Shown here piece by piece: positions 12,225-23,727 of a stretch of DNA of 64,000 nt. The position numbers and the translations under genes were made by a program. The stretch's first letter is position 1, and each line of letters opens with the position of its first letter. Source of the stretch: Rhizopus sp. PT2906. Taxonomy: Eukaryota; Mucoromycota; Mucoromycetes; Mucorales; Rhizopodaceae. The notes beneath the pieces are model-generated. The model ran no database searches. It was not told the DNA's origin and saw only the letters and a list, made by a program, of their open reading frames with translations. The DNA lies in contig JAMYHX010000188.1 in the NCBI GenBank assembly GCA_025529335.1, positions 1-64,000 of the forward strand, in the 5' to 3' direction.

Positions 12225-13949
12225 TTATGACTTTGTTTTGATTTTAATGGTGTAATCATTTACTTTATGAGCCAACCTGAGGACACCAGCCTCTCCTTTG
12301 GTGATGTCTTTCTGGATATAAATGTCTATTCAATAAAGATCAATTAGTATGTCATCATGAGTTGACTTTATCCTAGTCACTTTTGGTTTGGAGTATGTGC
12401 TTGACATATATCCAACACCCTTTAAGAGAGTTAATCCTATTCTTTTTGTTTAAAATAATGCACTTACCATGTCTTCAGTTGTATGTCCATACCAGAACTC
12501 TAATCCTACAATATGAACCTTATTTAGTATCAGACAAATAGAATCACATATCAAGCAGTACTTCTATCATTTTCTAATGTCTGCACGCGTAACATGATGA
12601 TGCCAACCGATTTGGTGTCATAAATATCCAAGAAAGAGGAATCTACAAAAATAATAAGATAACATAAATACAATTCCCACTGCCTTAAAGTTACCCAGAA
12701 AATCATGTTTCAAACAATCCGTCACAGCCTTTTGAATATCATCTTCAGTTTGGAGATGTGATGCGCACTTATAAGTAAGCATAGTTCTCATTATTTGCTC
12801 TCCCGTTCCTAAATTACAGCGTTAGTGGACTACCAAACCCCAAAAATCCAAAACACGAGCCTGTTGTGCTACAAGCAACTCCTGGTACGCCATTTCTTTC
12901 ATTTTGTGCCCAACAACCACATCCATACATAGCAGCCTTTTTTTTTTTTTTTTTTTTTTTTGTGACAACTGTTTAGCCCAAGTACGATGTTGACATGCTT
13001 AAATTTTTACCTCTCCCACTCTACCTGGGAATTTTAAAGATATACCGCCACTGCTAACACCTGCTGCAATATTCCCATTTTGATCAATACAGACTGCGCC
13101 CACGGTATCATGTCCCAAATCCGGTTGCTTCGTTTGTTCTTGATATTCAATCAAACTGCTCATATGTTCTGCAAAGGTAGCAAGCGAACTTTCTAACATT
13201 CAAGGGCGTTAGCAAATGTTCATGCGCATATGCACAGAGCGATCAAAAAATTACGCTCTATCAACTCTTCATCTTCAACAATAGTATGGTTTCTCGTTTT
13301 TGCCCATTCCTTGGCTCCTTGTCCAACCAGTAACCTGAGATCTATAAATTAATAATATAAAGAGGAGCTTGATTGTTATTTAATATTACATCGGAGGCAC
13401 TCTGCCTAAAGGTAAAAGACCATCCTTGCCTTCGAACACTAGCTGTTTTGCTGTCATGATTGGATTCTTGATTCCACTGACAGCCCCAACAGCACCAAAC
13501 GTGCCTCTGGCTCCTTCCATTATACTTGCATCACACTCAACAGTACCTTTTATAGTCAGATTAGAGCCATAGCCGGCATTTGTTATAGGATCATCCTATG
13601 GACTGTGTTATAATCCCTTTCTTTTCTGGTCATAGCTTTGATGGTTTACTTCTAGAATTTTAATAGCCATTGCCACTGCATCTATAGCTAATCCATTCTC
13701 TGATTTTAATATTTCCATACCAGCCTTGCATGCTCTAATAAATCCATGAGTACCTGTAAACTGATATCTGTTTATATGATGTTACTTTGCACATAAGGCT
13801 CTATATGCAGGCTCTTTGGTTTTGGATAAATTTCCTTTTTCAGAATTAGTATTATATGAACAGAGACAAACAAGACCATTCCCTCATTCCTTTTTCTTTA
13901 TTTCCATACCTGCGCCAACATGAACTGCAATGAAGACTGAATCTGTCAT
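12225..13949 (-). CDS. Threonine aspartase (Taspase1-like, N-terminal nucleophile hydrolase)
   Basis: Multi-exon gene starting at ATG 13949 with TDSVFIAVHVGAG. The spliced frame shows GLAIDAVAMAIKILEDDP, TNAGYGSNL, ECDASIMEGARGTFGAVGA, SGIKNPIMTAKQLV and GRVPPM. It then reaches the autocleavage site DTVGAV, with the catalytic Thr codon at 13104-13106, followed by GVSSGGISLKFPGRVG and a YGCGCWAQN block. This order matches Taspase1/asparaginase-2 family proteins: an alpha chain, then a beta chain exposed by self-cleavage. Most introns are about 50 nt; one carries a ~24-nt T-run (12938-12961). The last ~510 nt are duplicated in inverted orientation at 19016-19528. Substrates in fungi are unknown. 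Confidence 0.87.
12938..12961. repeat. Poly(T) run of about 24 nt inside an intron
   Basis: A homopolymer within an intron of the threonine aspartase gene; on the coding strand it is poly(A). Confidence 0.85.
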
Positions 13950-14341
13950 AATTACAAAATGAGTAAAAATAGTTTTTACAAGAAAGCACTTGTTCCCTCC
14001 TAGCCAATGAAAGTAAGCGGAACTTGCAATGTACAAAATAGTCTAGCGATGATCCCACTTTCCATATAAAGTAGGTTATTTGAAATACACACACACACAC
14101 ACATAGATATGCTACTGTTTTTGCGCTGAGGCCTAGTTTTATAAAAGCAGCTGCATCTAACTAATTATAGTACAACAACAGCATGTCCTATTAGCATTTA
14201 TGACGATCATGTTGATACGTGTAATTTTATTATATAAAGAGAATAAACATTGCACGATAATAATACTAAATTAGTTAAAAAAGTAAATAGTTTCCCAAAA
14301 AATACATTATTTCTAAAGAGTAAAAAGAGGATAAAGAAAGA

Positions 14342-15444
14342 TTACATACAGAAGCACTTGGATGACTTCTTTTCTTTCTTTGATTTCGTCTTTGAAGCCG
14401 ATTTGGATACGTTCTTGTTTTCATTATTATTACTTGTAGTAGGATTCTCATCGACTTGACGTGTTGTTTCACTAACAGGTGCGATAGGTTCATCAATGTT
14501 CTTTTGAGGCTCTTCTGTTGTTGGGGCAGCTGTTTCTTCCTTTCCTGCAGATGATGATTCGACAGGTGCTGGAGTAGTTGAGGGCTCTGTGGTATTGGCA
14601 ACTGCAGAATCAGCTGTCGACTTTGAGCTCTCCTTCTTTACGATTTCTAAACCGCGGTGATACGTGTTGAGAAGCTTGGCAAAGAGTTCGCCTTGTGTCT
14701 TTGCAATATCCTTTTCCTTATCAGTGGGCAATCTTGAACCGTCTCCATTGGCTACAAGTAATAGCTATTTAGAACATTTTTTTCTTCTTTTTACGTGTGT
14801 GTGTGATTGTTTACCAATTGTACCCGCACCATAAGGTGAACCACCAACGACTTCATCATTGTCAAACATGTGGCTATTAGGATAACCCAAAGGAATATAA
14901 TTTAATCCATGATGGGCAAAGTATGTCAATAAAGTATACGCCGTGGTTTCCTGTCCTCCGTGTTGAGAAGCAGACGAGAAGAAGGTTCCCACAAACTTTC
15001 CAGAAAGCGCGCCGGTAGCCCAAAGAGCGCCGGTTGCATCTAAGAATGACTTCATCTGGGAAGGCAATGTGCCAAAACGAGTTGGGATACCTGAAAAAGA
15101 ATGTATACAGATTGAGTATAATTTATTCTAGATCCCCCCCATCAAAAAAAAAACTGTGCTTACCAAAAAGGAATGCATCAGCTTCGGCAAGCGCGCCTAC
15201 AGAGATGATAGGAATATCAGGTTTAGGTGGCGCGTTCAGTTTGCTCAAGACTTCATCTGATAAAGTTTCGGGCACCTTCATATAATGAAAGGTGTCATCA
15301 ATGCAGTAATAGACGCATGTATGTATATCTTACCTGAAATAGCTTGACAGTAACACCTTCGGATTCTAATCCTTTTTGAACTTCCTTGGCTAAAGTGTAA
15401 ATGTGGTGATAAACAGAATAAATGATGATATAAACAGTAGGCAT
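14342..15444 (-). CDS. WrbA/Pst2-like flavodoxin-fold protein with a long acidic/basic tail ending in CFCM
   Basis: Starts at 15444 with MPTVYIIIYSVYHHIY. The exons give the same order of blocks as the paralogue at 11135-11809: GIPTRFGTLPSQMKSFLD, SSASQHGGQETTAY, and GSPYGAGTI joined across an intron to ANGDGSR. The core is followed by a ~100-residue low-complexity Ser/Thr/Glu/Lys tail, then a Lys-rich cluster and CFCM at the stop. That terminus fits a CaaX-type lipidation box or a palmitoylated Cys pair, so a membrane-anchored quinone reductase is inferred. Yeast Ycp4/Pst2 relatives are membrane-associated. Several intron-sized gaps (GT-AG) separate the exons. Confidence 0.87.
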
Positions 15445-16623
15445 GGTTTAGAGTATGAAACAACAAGAATAAGAGGAAAGAAATGGAAACCCTTAAAAAG
15501 CTTTTTTAAAGACCGTATTAGAAATTCAAAGAAGATGATTGGCTGACTTGCATTACTTCATTAATAAATCATTAGTCAACTGTTTGTAAGGGAAAGGGAG
15601 TAAAAAGCGACAGCAATGAATTTTTTTCTATAAAAGATATAATTAATAAAGTCTTCATTCCTTGTGTTCTTTTTTTTTTTTTGAAGATCGTTCTTTAATA
15701 TCTTTATGGTTAAAAGAAAAAAAGCAGTGCCATGATGTGACAATAAAAAAAGAGGGTGTTTGTCAGCAATTACAAATTATTAAATGAATCCCCGCAATTA
15801 AGCCATGTTGGTTGATGCGTATTGATCAACAAATGATAGAAGAAACTCGTCTTTATATAAAAGTGTATACATGACCAGTCTACAAGGGGGGACATTGAGT
15901 ATTTCTTTTGTTTTGGTGATATATAAAAAGAAGGACTGGTTAGTCATTCTTCTTGATAGATCAGTCATTAATCAAAAAGCTCGTATACATTGATCAGATC
16001 ACAAAAGTATTTTTCGCTTTATAAATTAAACTGACAAGAGAAATTACGATAATGATTGACTCTACTAGCAAGACTATTGTTTACTTCTCTTCAGAATGAT
16101 GATATTTATTGGGATACTACAAGTAATAGGAATAGCTGAGTTTATTGTATCCTTCAGACATTTTTATTGTTCTTTATCAAAAACTGAAAATGCATATCCA
16201 TGATTCAGCTGAGGCATAAGGCATGACACTCTTTTACTCTACATAAAGTATATGTCATATTTTCTACGACAATGCATATATGGCTGATGAAGGAAGATTA
16301 CACATTCTGGAAATAATCTGTCCGTTTATTCAATAATCTCATAGTCAGTCCCTTAAAAGCAATACTAAACCAGCTATTAAGAAGCAAAAATGTGTAAACA
16401 AGAGCACATAGATACCGATAGACTAACGGGACGTATGAACATTATATATATCAGGCTTACTATAGTAATTCCTTAGAAATAAAACAACTATGACTAAAAA
16501 GAGTGTAAAGGCTATTTGCAACATGGATCATAGTTTAAGAAAGGGAAACGTGGTCCATAAAATTTAAGTTTAATTGGGATCAATAGAACCTGTTTATTCT
16601 ACACAAACATTTTAAAAAATAAC
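15445..16623. other. Intergenic region between flavodoxin-like and thaumatin-like genes
   Basis: About 1.2 kb, AT-rich, with no supportable coding region on either strand. It should contain the promoter of the gene starting at 15444 and the 3' region of the thaumatin-like gene. Confidence 0.5.
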
Positions 16624-17310
16624 TTAGGGACAGAAAGTGATAGTATAACCACTGCTGGAGGCACAGGTGTAGGTAGAGGAGGTGTCGTCATAAGCATAAC
16701 TGTAGACATCAGGACAAGCTTGTTTAACAGAGTTAGCGTATTGACTAGCTTTGCACGTTTGAGGAGAGTTATAGGCGCCTGTGCAGCAGTATTCAGGGGT
16801 GCCATATGCACGGCAAGCAGAGTTACAGGCAATAACGTTACCAGAGCCATCCTTGACTTGGAATTGGGCAGGGCATGAGGGAAGGTTGGCACAGGTGGGA
16901 GTACCACAGTCATACTTGTTAGTATGGGTAGTACCACCATTAGGAGCAACAGAGATAGGCAAGTTGAAGCCATCGACAAAGGAAACGTCATAAAAGTCCT
17001 TACCGCCTGCACCATTCAAAGTAAATTCGGCAAGAGAAGAAGGAGCACTTGGTTGGCAATCACTTGAGCCAGTGCATCCCTTACGACCCCAGATACGGCC
17101 ACCCCAGTTGGAAGCAACGTCAAAGGTTGTGGATTGACCAGGAGAGAGAACGACAGCCTTGGGGTTACCAACAACGTTTGTAAGTTGGTTTGCTTGAACT
17201 GAGTAGCTACACTTGTTCTTGACGATCATAGGGACAGCGCTGCTAGGAACAGCCATAGCACCAAGAACGACGAGAACAATGGAAGAAGTAAGAGTGTTAA
17301 AAGCGACCAT
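16624..17310 (-). CDS. Secreted thaumatin-like protein
   Basis: A single exon of 228 aa. Residues 1-25 are a signal peptide ending SSAVP. The mature part begins MIVKNKCSYSVQA and carries SPGQSTTFDVASNWGGRIWGRKGC, AEFTLNG, FYDVSFVDGFNLPISV, CACRAYG-like cysteine spacing and a final GYTITFCP. This is the standard thaumatin-fold order, with about 16 cysteines suggesting eight disulfides. Fungal members are secreted; some bind or cleave beta-1,3-glucan. The exact role is not predictable. The sequence is GC-richer than its surroundings, as expected for a well-expressed gene. Confidence 0.93.
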   Translation of the reverse strand: MVAFNTLTSSIVLVVLGAMAVPSSAVPMIVKNKCSYSVQANQLTNVVGNPKAVVLSPGQSTTFDVASNWGGRIWGRKGCTGSSDCQPSAPSSLAEFTLNGAGGKDFYDVSFVDGFNLPISVAPNGGTTHTNKYDCGTPTCANLPSCPAQFQVKDGSGNVIACNSACRAYGTPEYCCTGAYNSPQTCKASQYANSVKQACPDVYSYAYDDTSSTYTCASSSGYTITFCP

Positions 17311-17641
17311 GATGAGAGAAGAGTAGGAGAGATAAACTTGTTAAAAAAGAAGACGAATTATAACAAAACTTTCAGTATCCAGAGGTTTATATATATACAT
17401 GTCCATCCAAATTGAAGTGCCGAGTTGACGATGGATACTGTCCTTTGTGCTATCCTTCAAAAGGGTCATTATGCGAAATATCGAGATTTCCATGAAAAGT
17501 TAATCTCTTTTTCATTTCTTTTTTTTTTCCCTTGCCCCTTCCCTGCATGATCCAGTACCTGAATGTTACATCCATTAATTTGTGACTTGGAGGGACGGGC
17601 AACCTTCCCAATATGGTCTTTATATCTAAGCAAAAGGGAAA

Positions 17642-17806
17642 GTAAAGGGAAAAAAAGGGAATAAGGGCGCATAACACACGACCAAATGTTGTACAATCGG
17701 AAAGTATAAGATTAATTAATCATTACAGGTGCAGTGTATTAAGTAATGCATTCAGCGCCAATCCAGGTTGTTTCTAGATATTACCAGTCGCGGTGTAAGG
17801 GTGGTG
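17642..17806 (+). repeat. Left inverted arm
   Basis: Reverse-complement partner of 18408-18571. Confidence 0.9.
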
Positions 17807-18407
17807 TTAAGAAATTAGTGAACACAGGTAATTTTTATCATATTGTGACTTTTGGCTTCTAGTACATCATTGCAACGCTATGAGCCTTATGAGCCATAGA
17901 ATGGTTTAAAAATAACTCAAGTAAGACAGGACACAGCTGCAACGCATATGGCCAGCAGTGATACTGATCTAATTTATTGTTCTTAGAGTTTCCTATTACA
18001 CTTTTGAACTTAATCAGCATAATATGCCGTAATGCCACCTGACCAATGATTCAATAGCTGTAACCGACTCTAGTGTTACCAAAGTTAACACATATGAAAT
18101 ATTTACAGGTTGGACGTCTTATTACGATTGTATCCTACTTTACAAAACTATAAAGGGGGTTCATCCAAAATTTGGCTATCAAACCTTTAATGGTCTGTCC
18201 TTGGAAGCATTTTAGTAGTTCTCATTCAAATAAATACAAGTCTTTCAGTTGCGTCATTTCTTAGTTTGAGCATCTTTATTAAATCACAGTCTGTAATACT
18301 GATTTATCGCTTTTCTTTGCAGATTATTCCCACTAATACATCGGTTAAAAAAAAACCACACCTGTTGTATGTGTCACCATAGTGCTATTCTACAACCTCC
18401 CATTTAC

Positions 18408-18571
18408 CACCACCCTTACACCGCGACTGGTAATATCTAGAAACAACCTGGATTGGCGCTGAATGCATTACTTAATACACTGCACCTGTAATGATTAATT
18501 AATCTTATACTTTCCGATTGTACAACATTTGGTCGTGTGTTATGCGCCCTTGTTCCCTTTTTTCCCTTTTT
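18408..18571 (-). repeat. Right inverted arm
   Basis: Reverse-complement partner of 17642-17806. Immediately outside it is tacagtcggtcttagtaaag, which looks like a separate Tc1/mariner-type terminus. Confidence 0.9.
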
Positions 18572-19015
18572 ACAGTCGGTCTTAGTAAAGAGGCGCCGAA
18601 GTTTCTTTTTAGTGGCTCAAAGAGCTGTTTATTCAAAGCGTCATTAGCTGAATCCAGGCACAGTCCCAACCATTCTTTGTCAAACCTCACTGGTGGCATG
18701 CCAGTAAAAACTAGAACCAGGCAAGCCAACTTATTGACGTTTAGTATGGCAAAGACACACTTAATGGCTTTTTTTTTCTACAAGCTGCGTTGAAACCGGG
18801 AATTGAAGCAGGTTTGATCGGCAGAAAGGCAGGGACGAAGTAAAATTTCAGGCACACATTTACCCGCAAATTTCTACAATAGTTCTAATCAAGCTAGCGC
18901 TATCAAATAAGAATGATTCAGAAATCATAAGCTTTTAATAAAGAAAAGAAGGATATGTCCTAGAGGCATTGACAATTTACACTTAGTTTTTGCAAGTGGC
19001 ACTTTGCCTTTGAAT

Positions 19016-19528
19016 ATATTCAAAAGGCTGTGACGGATTGTTTGAAACATGATTTTCTGGGTAACTTTAAGGCAGTGGGAATTGTATTTATGTTATCTTA
19101 TTATTTTTGTAGATTCCTCTTTCTTGGATATTTATGACACCAAATCGGTTGGCATCATCATGTTACGCGTGCAGACATTAGAAAATGATAGAAGTACTGC
19201 TTGATATGTGATTCTATTTGTCTGATACTAAATAAGGTTCATATTGTAGGATTAGAGTTCTGGTATGGACATACAACTGAAGACATGGTAAGTGCATTAT
19301 TTTAAACAAAAAGAATAGGATTAACTCTCTTAAAGGGTGTTGGATATATGTCAAGCACATACTCCAAACCAAAAGTGACTAGGATAAAGTCAACTCATGA
19401 TGACATACTAATTGATCTTTATTGAATAGACATTTATATCCAGAAAGACATCACCAAAGGAGAGGCTGGTGTCCTCAGGTTGGCTCATAAAGTAAATGAT
19501 TACACCATTAAAATCAAAACAAAGTCAT
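19016..19528 (+). pseudogene. Inverted duplicate of the 3' end of the threonine aspartase gene
   Basis: This 513-nt segment is the reverse complement of 12227-12739, the last exons and introns of the aspartase gene, with equal length and no mismatch that I could find by eye. It lacks the catalytic part and any start, so it is a non-functional gene tail. Beyond 19528 the similarity resumes (tataaatatattagaaat) after skipping ~33 nt present beside the original copy, so one copy has a small indel at the stop codon. Confidence 0.92.
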
Positions 19529-19694
19529 TATAAATATATTAGAAATTTTTTATTTGATAATAATTTTAATGATCGATGAGCACATAGCATCTTCATGCTG
19601 TATTGTCTGGGTCAGGTTGCAGTGTTAAAAGGAATGAAAAACCCTTTGGGGATTAAAGAGAAAACGCAAAAGTATTATGTACTAGGGATGATAA

Positions 19695-20383
19695 TTAACT
19701 ATCTGAAAATTTTTGCTGAATGTAACGAAGGCGTTTGACAAAGGGTTCACCAAGTTGGTTTGAAGCTTCAGGGAACTGAGCGTGAGCTAAGTAGTCCATT
19801 TTGAGTAGTATTGCGCATATGGAAGGCCAACGAATGTGCCAGGCATTGATTGGTTTTCTCGCTTTCCTGATAAGGAATGTTAGTGGTAAGAGGTTCAAAA
19901 GATAGGGAAGTGGATCGGCAATAGATTTGGGCATCTGAAGGCGGTTGTGCATATCTAAACAAGAAAAACTGTGCTGACGTGAAAAAAGTTCATTTGGGGG
20001 AAAGGGGCAGGCTTGGGGCTTACCAAGAGGTAACCAACCTAGTCGCCATCTCGCACAACGAAACCGTTCACTTCTTGTCATTGGTATCCGAAGAATAGGG
20101 CCAACAATTAGATCATTACGGCAGTGGGACAGAAGTTTAGCATGTTTTCCTTGGAGCTTTGCATGGTAGTTGTCAATCAAGAACTGTCTTCGTTTTCTAA
20201 TAAAGTTACTACGCGACATAGTTTCAAGATGTTCATTGCTGATGGATGTCCATAAAGGTGATTTGGATAGTTGAAACCATTTCGAGATACGTTGTGATTG
20301 TATATATGGTAGCAATTTTGTTAACAATGCATCGTCTGATAGGGAGGAGGTTCTAAAAAGAAATTGTGCTTGAAGTAAATGTC
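19695..20383 (-). mobile_element. 5'-truncated LINE (non-LTR retrotransposon) C-terminal region
   Basis: The open frame from 20327 (extendable to ~20383, where an in-frame TAG precedes it) reads LLQAQFLFRTSSL, SDDALLTKLLPYIQ, RSERFRCARWRLGWLPLG, CPFPPNE and RQHSFSCLDMHNRLQMP. The C..C..H..C pattern after an RWRLGWLP motif is the post-reverse-transcriptase region of LINEs that I recall from Mucorales genomes. The reverse transcriptase and endonuclease are absent, the usual result of 5' truncation. Confidence 0.75.
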
Positions 20384-20759
20384 TCTATTACAGTATTCGC
20401 ACTTTAAATCCAGACAAATGAAAATTACTTTCGGACAAGTGTAAAAATAGTATTCGGACAAAGGCTTTTAAGATTTTAAATGATGCTTGTTTCTCTATCA
20501 AGCTATCTATATCCCAGTAAACTTCAGAGCGTCTATTCCAGCCAAAGCAATCTTCTGTAGTAGCAGTTTCACAAATGGCTTTAGTTCTGAGTGTCAATGT
20601 AACTAAAGAGTGATTTATCAGGTTATTCAAATAGACTTGAATTAAACGAGATTAAAAGTTACTATTTTACTTGTATGATAAATTAGGATGATGTGTTAAG
20701 TTTGTGTTAATATATAATGCCTTGTTGAACGTTTTCTTTCTTTCTTTAATGCGTCAAAT

Positions 20760-21583
20760 ATTATAACCTCTTGCCGAAGAGCTTATTCGGAATAAAAAGC
20801 AAGAAAAATTTGATGAGCAAACTGAGGAAGAGACACGCCCTGGAGGCCCACCTGCTGGAGGAAGAAGAGGTAATGCATTAACCTTGAAAGGTTTACATTT
20901 TTACTTGATATATGCTATTAACGGCTTATACAATCTTATAAAAATGTATTAGGCAAGAAAAGAAAAGACACCCCTGAAGAAAAAAGAGTGAAGAGTGATG
21001 CTAGAAAAAGAAGAAGACGGGAACAAGCTTCATCCTCGACCTCTGGTCCAATCTGCAAATCTTACGGGCAGCGTGGTCATTCATCTGCTGCTTCTAGTAT
21101 GTGTCCAAACTATCAGTTTACGCTCAAAGAACGGTTGAGTATGGCTTTTCCCGAATCTTATCAAAGGTTTACGATATCTTTAACTCTCAGGTCTTTTTTA
21201 ACAGTCGATGAGCAAGAAGAGGATGATAAGCTAGAGCGATATCAAAGAAGAATAATTGAACTTTTTCTTTTTTAAGACAGATGGTGTATAGAGCGCAGAT
21301 ATTTGTAAACTATTACATATTGAGCAATTCGAACAACATTGATAATCTCTCCAATGATATATTTGATCAAAATTTTTGGTACAGGGTCTGCCGACTGATA
21401 TATCAAAACATAACAATAGACGCACTTCAACGCATTTATCCAAGATTACCGGACATTGAAGCAACCTTTAATCTACTGCAAAGCTTGGAAAATGTAAATC
21501 TGCTGGTTGAAAGAAACAATCTTGTGGGCTATGGACATATCATACCATCCGCATGTGCGACTGTGGCAACTAGATTTAATTAA
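20760..21583 (+). pseudogene. Frameshifted zinc-knuckle ORF, repeat-family type
   Basis: A plus-strand frame around 20790-20875 (EEETRPGGPPAGGRRG) joins over a candidate intron to a Lys/Arg-rich segment with PICKSYGQRGHSS (zinc-knuckle-like, the second expected Cys replaced by Tyr), then TISLTLRSFL. At a T-run near 21265-21273 the frame shifts by one, and the protein continues as QMVYRAQIFVNYYIL, DQNFWYRVCRLIYQ and VERNNLVGYGH to a stop at 21583. I recall similar repeated proteins in Mucorales; their function is unknown to me. Confidence 0.5.
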
Positions 21584-22650
21584 AGTCTAACAGATTAACA
21601 TACCGTTGGAAAGGGAGATACTCAGAGATGAAGAATGCTGGTCTCTAATATAAGATTTAAGCGTTTCTGGATTATCAAAGGATATACTACAGATACTACA
21701 GGAAAACATGTGGAGAAAAGATGGATTGACCAACCATTATTCACCGGATCGACGGAACTGACACAACATCATCTACTGCACTTTTGATATCTCAATCAAT
21801 CCAATAAAAGTAACCTGAAAAAAACCTAAACTGAAGATTTAACGATTTGAAATTTCAGCCATGAATAGAGGCAAGATTCAAGTTGGCTTTTTACTAGTAT
21901 AGATTTTTTTTTTCTGACAACAATTATACCATTCTAGAAAGATGCAAACAGAGGTGAAGATAATGGTTTTTTGATTGTTACAACAATGAAATTTACGACG
22001 TTCAAAAGTAATGTCTAATAATGTAGCAGATTTATTAAGTAATATATAAAAAGGAGTGGTTACCAAACTGTTTTCTGTAAGAAAATTGGCTGTTCCAATA
22101 CAAGTACCCTCTATTATTAAACTTTGAGTAGGAGCAGGTGACGAAGATGACAATTGATGAGTGCCCATAACCATAATGTATCATCCTCAGATTCAATGAA
22201 CATGCACCTATAAAATGCTAGTTGGTTGCTTAAGGAGTGTAATAAGCAAAGAATCTGAGATACAGATCACAGAAAATAAAAAATTATAAAAATAAAAATC
22301 AGTAAAATTAACGAGATTGTGAATTGAGCCCTTTATTTTAGGTAAAATAGAATAAAGTATCAATATCTATTTACTACCGTAGCGAAATTGAATTATGCAG
22401 AGCCATGAATATAAGCTTACAGTCAATAGCATGCTACTAACGCAACTTTAACGAAAGACCGAATTCATTCGATATACATATAGATTGGCCCAACGTCAAT
22501 GTAAAACTGCATTGACTGTGTGATAAATGTTTATTAGCGAATATTTTCTATTTGATTACTGTGATGGCATTATCTACTATCAATTATGATTTTTATTTAA
22601 TCCAATGAAACATAGAGATGCCAATATACTAAAGTTACTTATCTTTGCAT

Positions 22651-22775
22651 TAACCGACAAATTAAATCTTGTCTTTCGACGATTGTATTTTTATTAACCG
22701 CCAATTTGACTTTTTGCAACTGGCAATTTCATTTTTCTGTGACCGACAATAACTTTTTTTGTAACTGACAATATC
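22651..22775 (-). repeat. Degenerate ~23-bp tandem motif
   Basis: Words of the form aacYgRcaat occur at 22651, 22695, 22718, 22741 and 22763. The last four are spaced 22-23 bp apart with T-rich spacers. Read on the minus strand they give TTGTCGGTT/TTGCCAGTT-like units. Confidence 0.55.
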
Positions 22776-23330
22776 CACCAGCCAAACTGTATATTGATCT
22801 GCAACGATTGTAATATATTCTGGAATCGAGACGCGCTTACGGTTAAAAATATGATGTTCATTTCAACCCAACTTTGGTCTGGTAACGAACGACCTGATAT
22901 CTTCTCTCGTCCAACAGGACAATGCGCCACATAGAACGTGATTGCCTCTCGCTTTTGGGAAATGCTCTGCGTAATCTATAGTTTTTGTTTGCGATAACAA
23001 TAGTAAAAGAACGAACCACAAGGCTTATTTTCAAAATAAATGTGATAATGAATGTGAGAAAGTGAATTAGTGCGTTAAGGGTGTTTTTAATCTAAACAAG
23101 TGTTTATATCTCTTACTCTGGCTTTAATGGCACGTATTAACATTTGAAAGCAAACAATCACTCAAAGTAACCATTACATCCTTTTGCTTGTCATTTTGTT
23201 TTTCGATAACATAATTTCCTTGTCATGTAAGGCCTACAAGTGGTGCTTTATGAGTCATTAAAGAGAAATCCTAACTTTTGCAACTTCCACACACAAACGA
23301 TTATCTAGAGTATATTTGTGGATTACAGTT

Positions 23331-23430
23331 TTTTCAGAAAGTAAAGTCGCATTTTTGCAGTGTTTATAATACAATTTATACGAAAAAGCGATATGTCAGC
23401 GCAACATATCTTTCTGGAAATGGTGTATAG
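23331..23430 (+). repeat. Dispersed ~100-bp repeat, copy B
   Basis: Matches 10611-10712 in the same orientation, sharing aatacaatttatacgaaaaa, gtcagcgc and tctggaaatggtgta. It lies ~300 bp upstream of the ILV3 start. Confidence 0.6.
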
Positions 23431-23727
23431 TGAGTAAAACTGAGAAAATTCAGTCAGCCAATCGCAAGGTCACACTACGAATGATTTGGTGTATGCAGCG
23501 CCAATTTATTTTAGCAATAGTGTAACAATAAGCAGCCAACCACTACGGTGATTTTTGATTTTGATCTCATAAAGATGCAGACTAGACGAACCAATCAGAA
23601 AGCCACATTCAAATATGTCAGAGTTGGTACACCAGTGCTGCTATTTAGATTTGACACTTGCTTCAAGTTTTATTAAGCGTCTTTTTCTCTCTTCTTTTTT
23701 TTTTTCCTCCCCACTCTTAAAAAACAA

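Larger units (their letters stand above)
17642..18571. mobile_element. Foldback/MITE-like element with ~165-bp inverted arms
   Basis: Arms 17642-17806 and 18408-18571 are reverse complements with only one or two differences by eye. They include gggcgcataacacacgac, the word aatcattacaggtgcagtg and gatattaccagtcgcggtg. About 600 bp of apparently non-coding sequence lies between them. Both outer ends abut TA before an A/G-rich run, compatible with a TA target-site duplication. No transposase is encoded, so it would be non-autonomous; a hairpin duplication is the alternative. Confidence 0.7.
21584..23727. other. Repeat-bearing intergenic region before ILV3
   Basis: About 2.1 kb with no supportable gene. 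It holds a tandem ~23-bp motif (22651-22775), copy B of the dispersed repeat (23331-23430) and, at the end, the ILV3 promoter with a T-rich leader before the ATG. Confidence 0.5.

Noticed and set aside
18505..18729. 74-aa minus-strand frame beside the foldback element
   Set aside because: It overlaps the right inverted arm and has no recognisable motif; it could be element-derived but the evidence is too thin.
21878..22174. 98-aa minus-strand frame
   Set aside because: No motif, low-complexity end, and located in a repeat-rich spacer.
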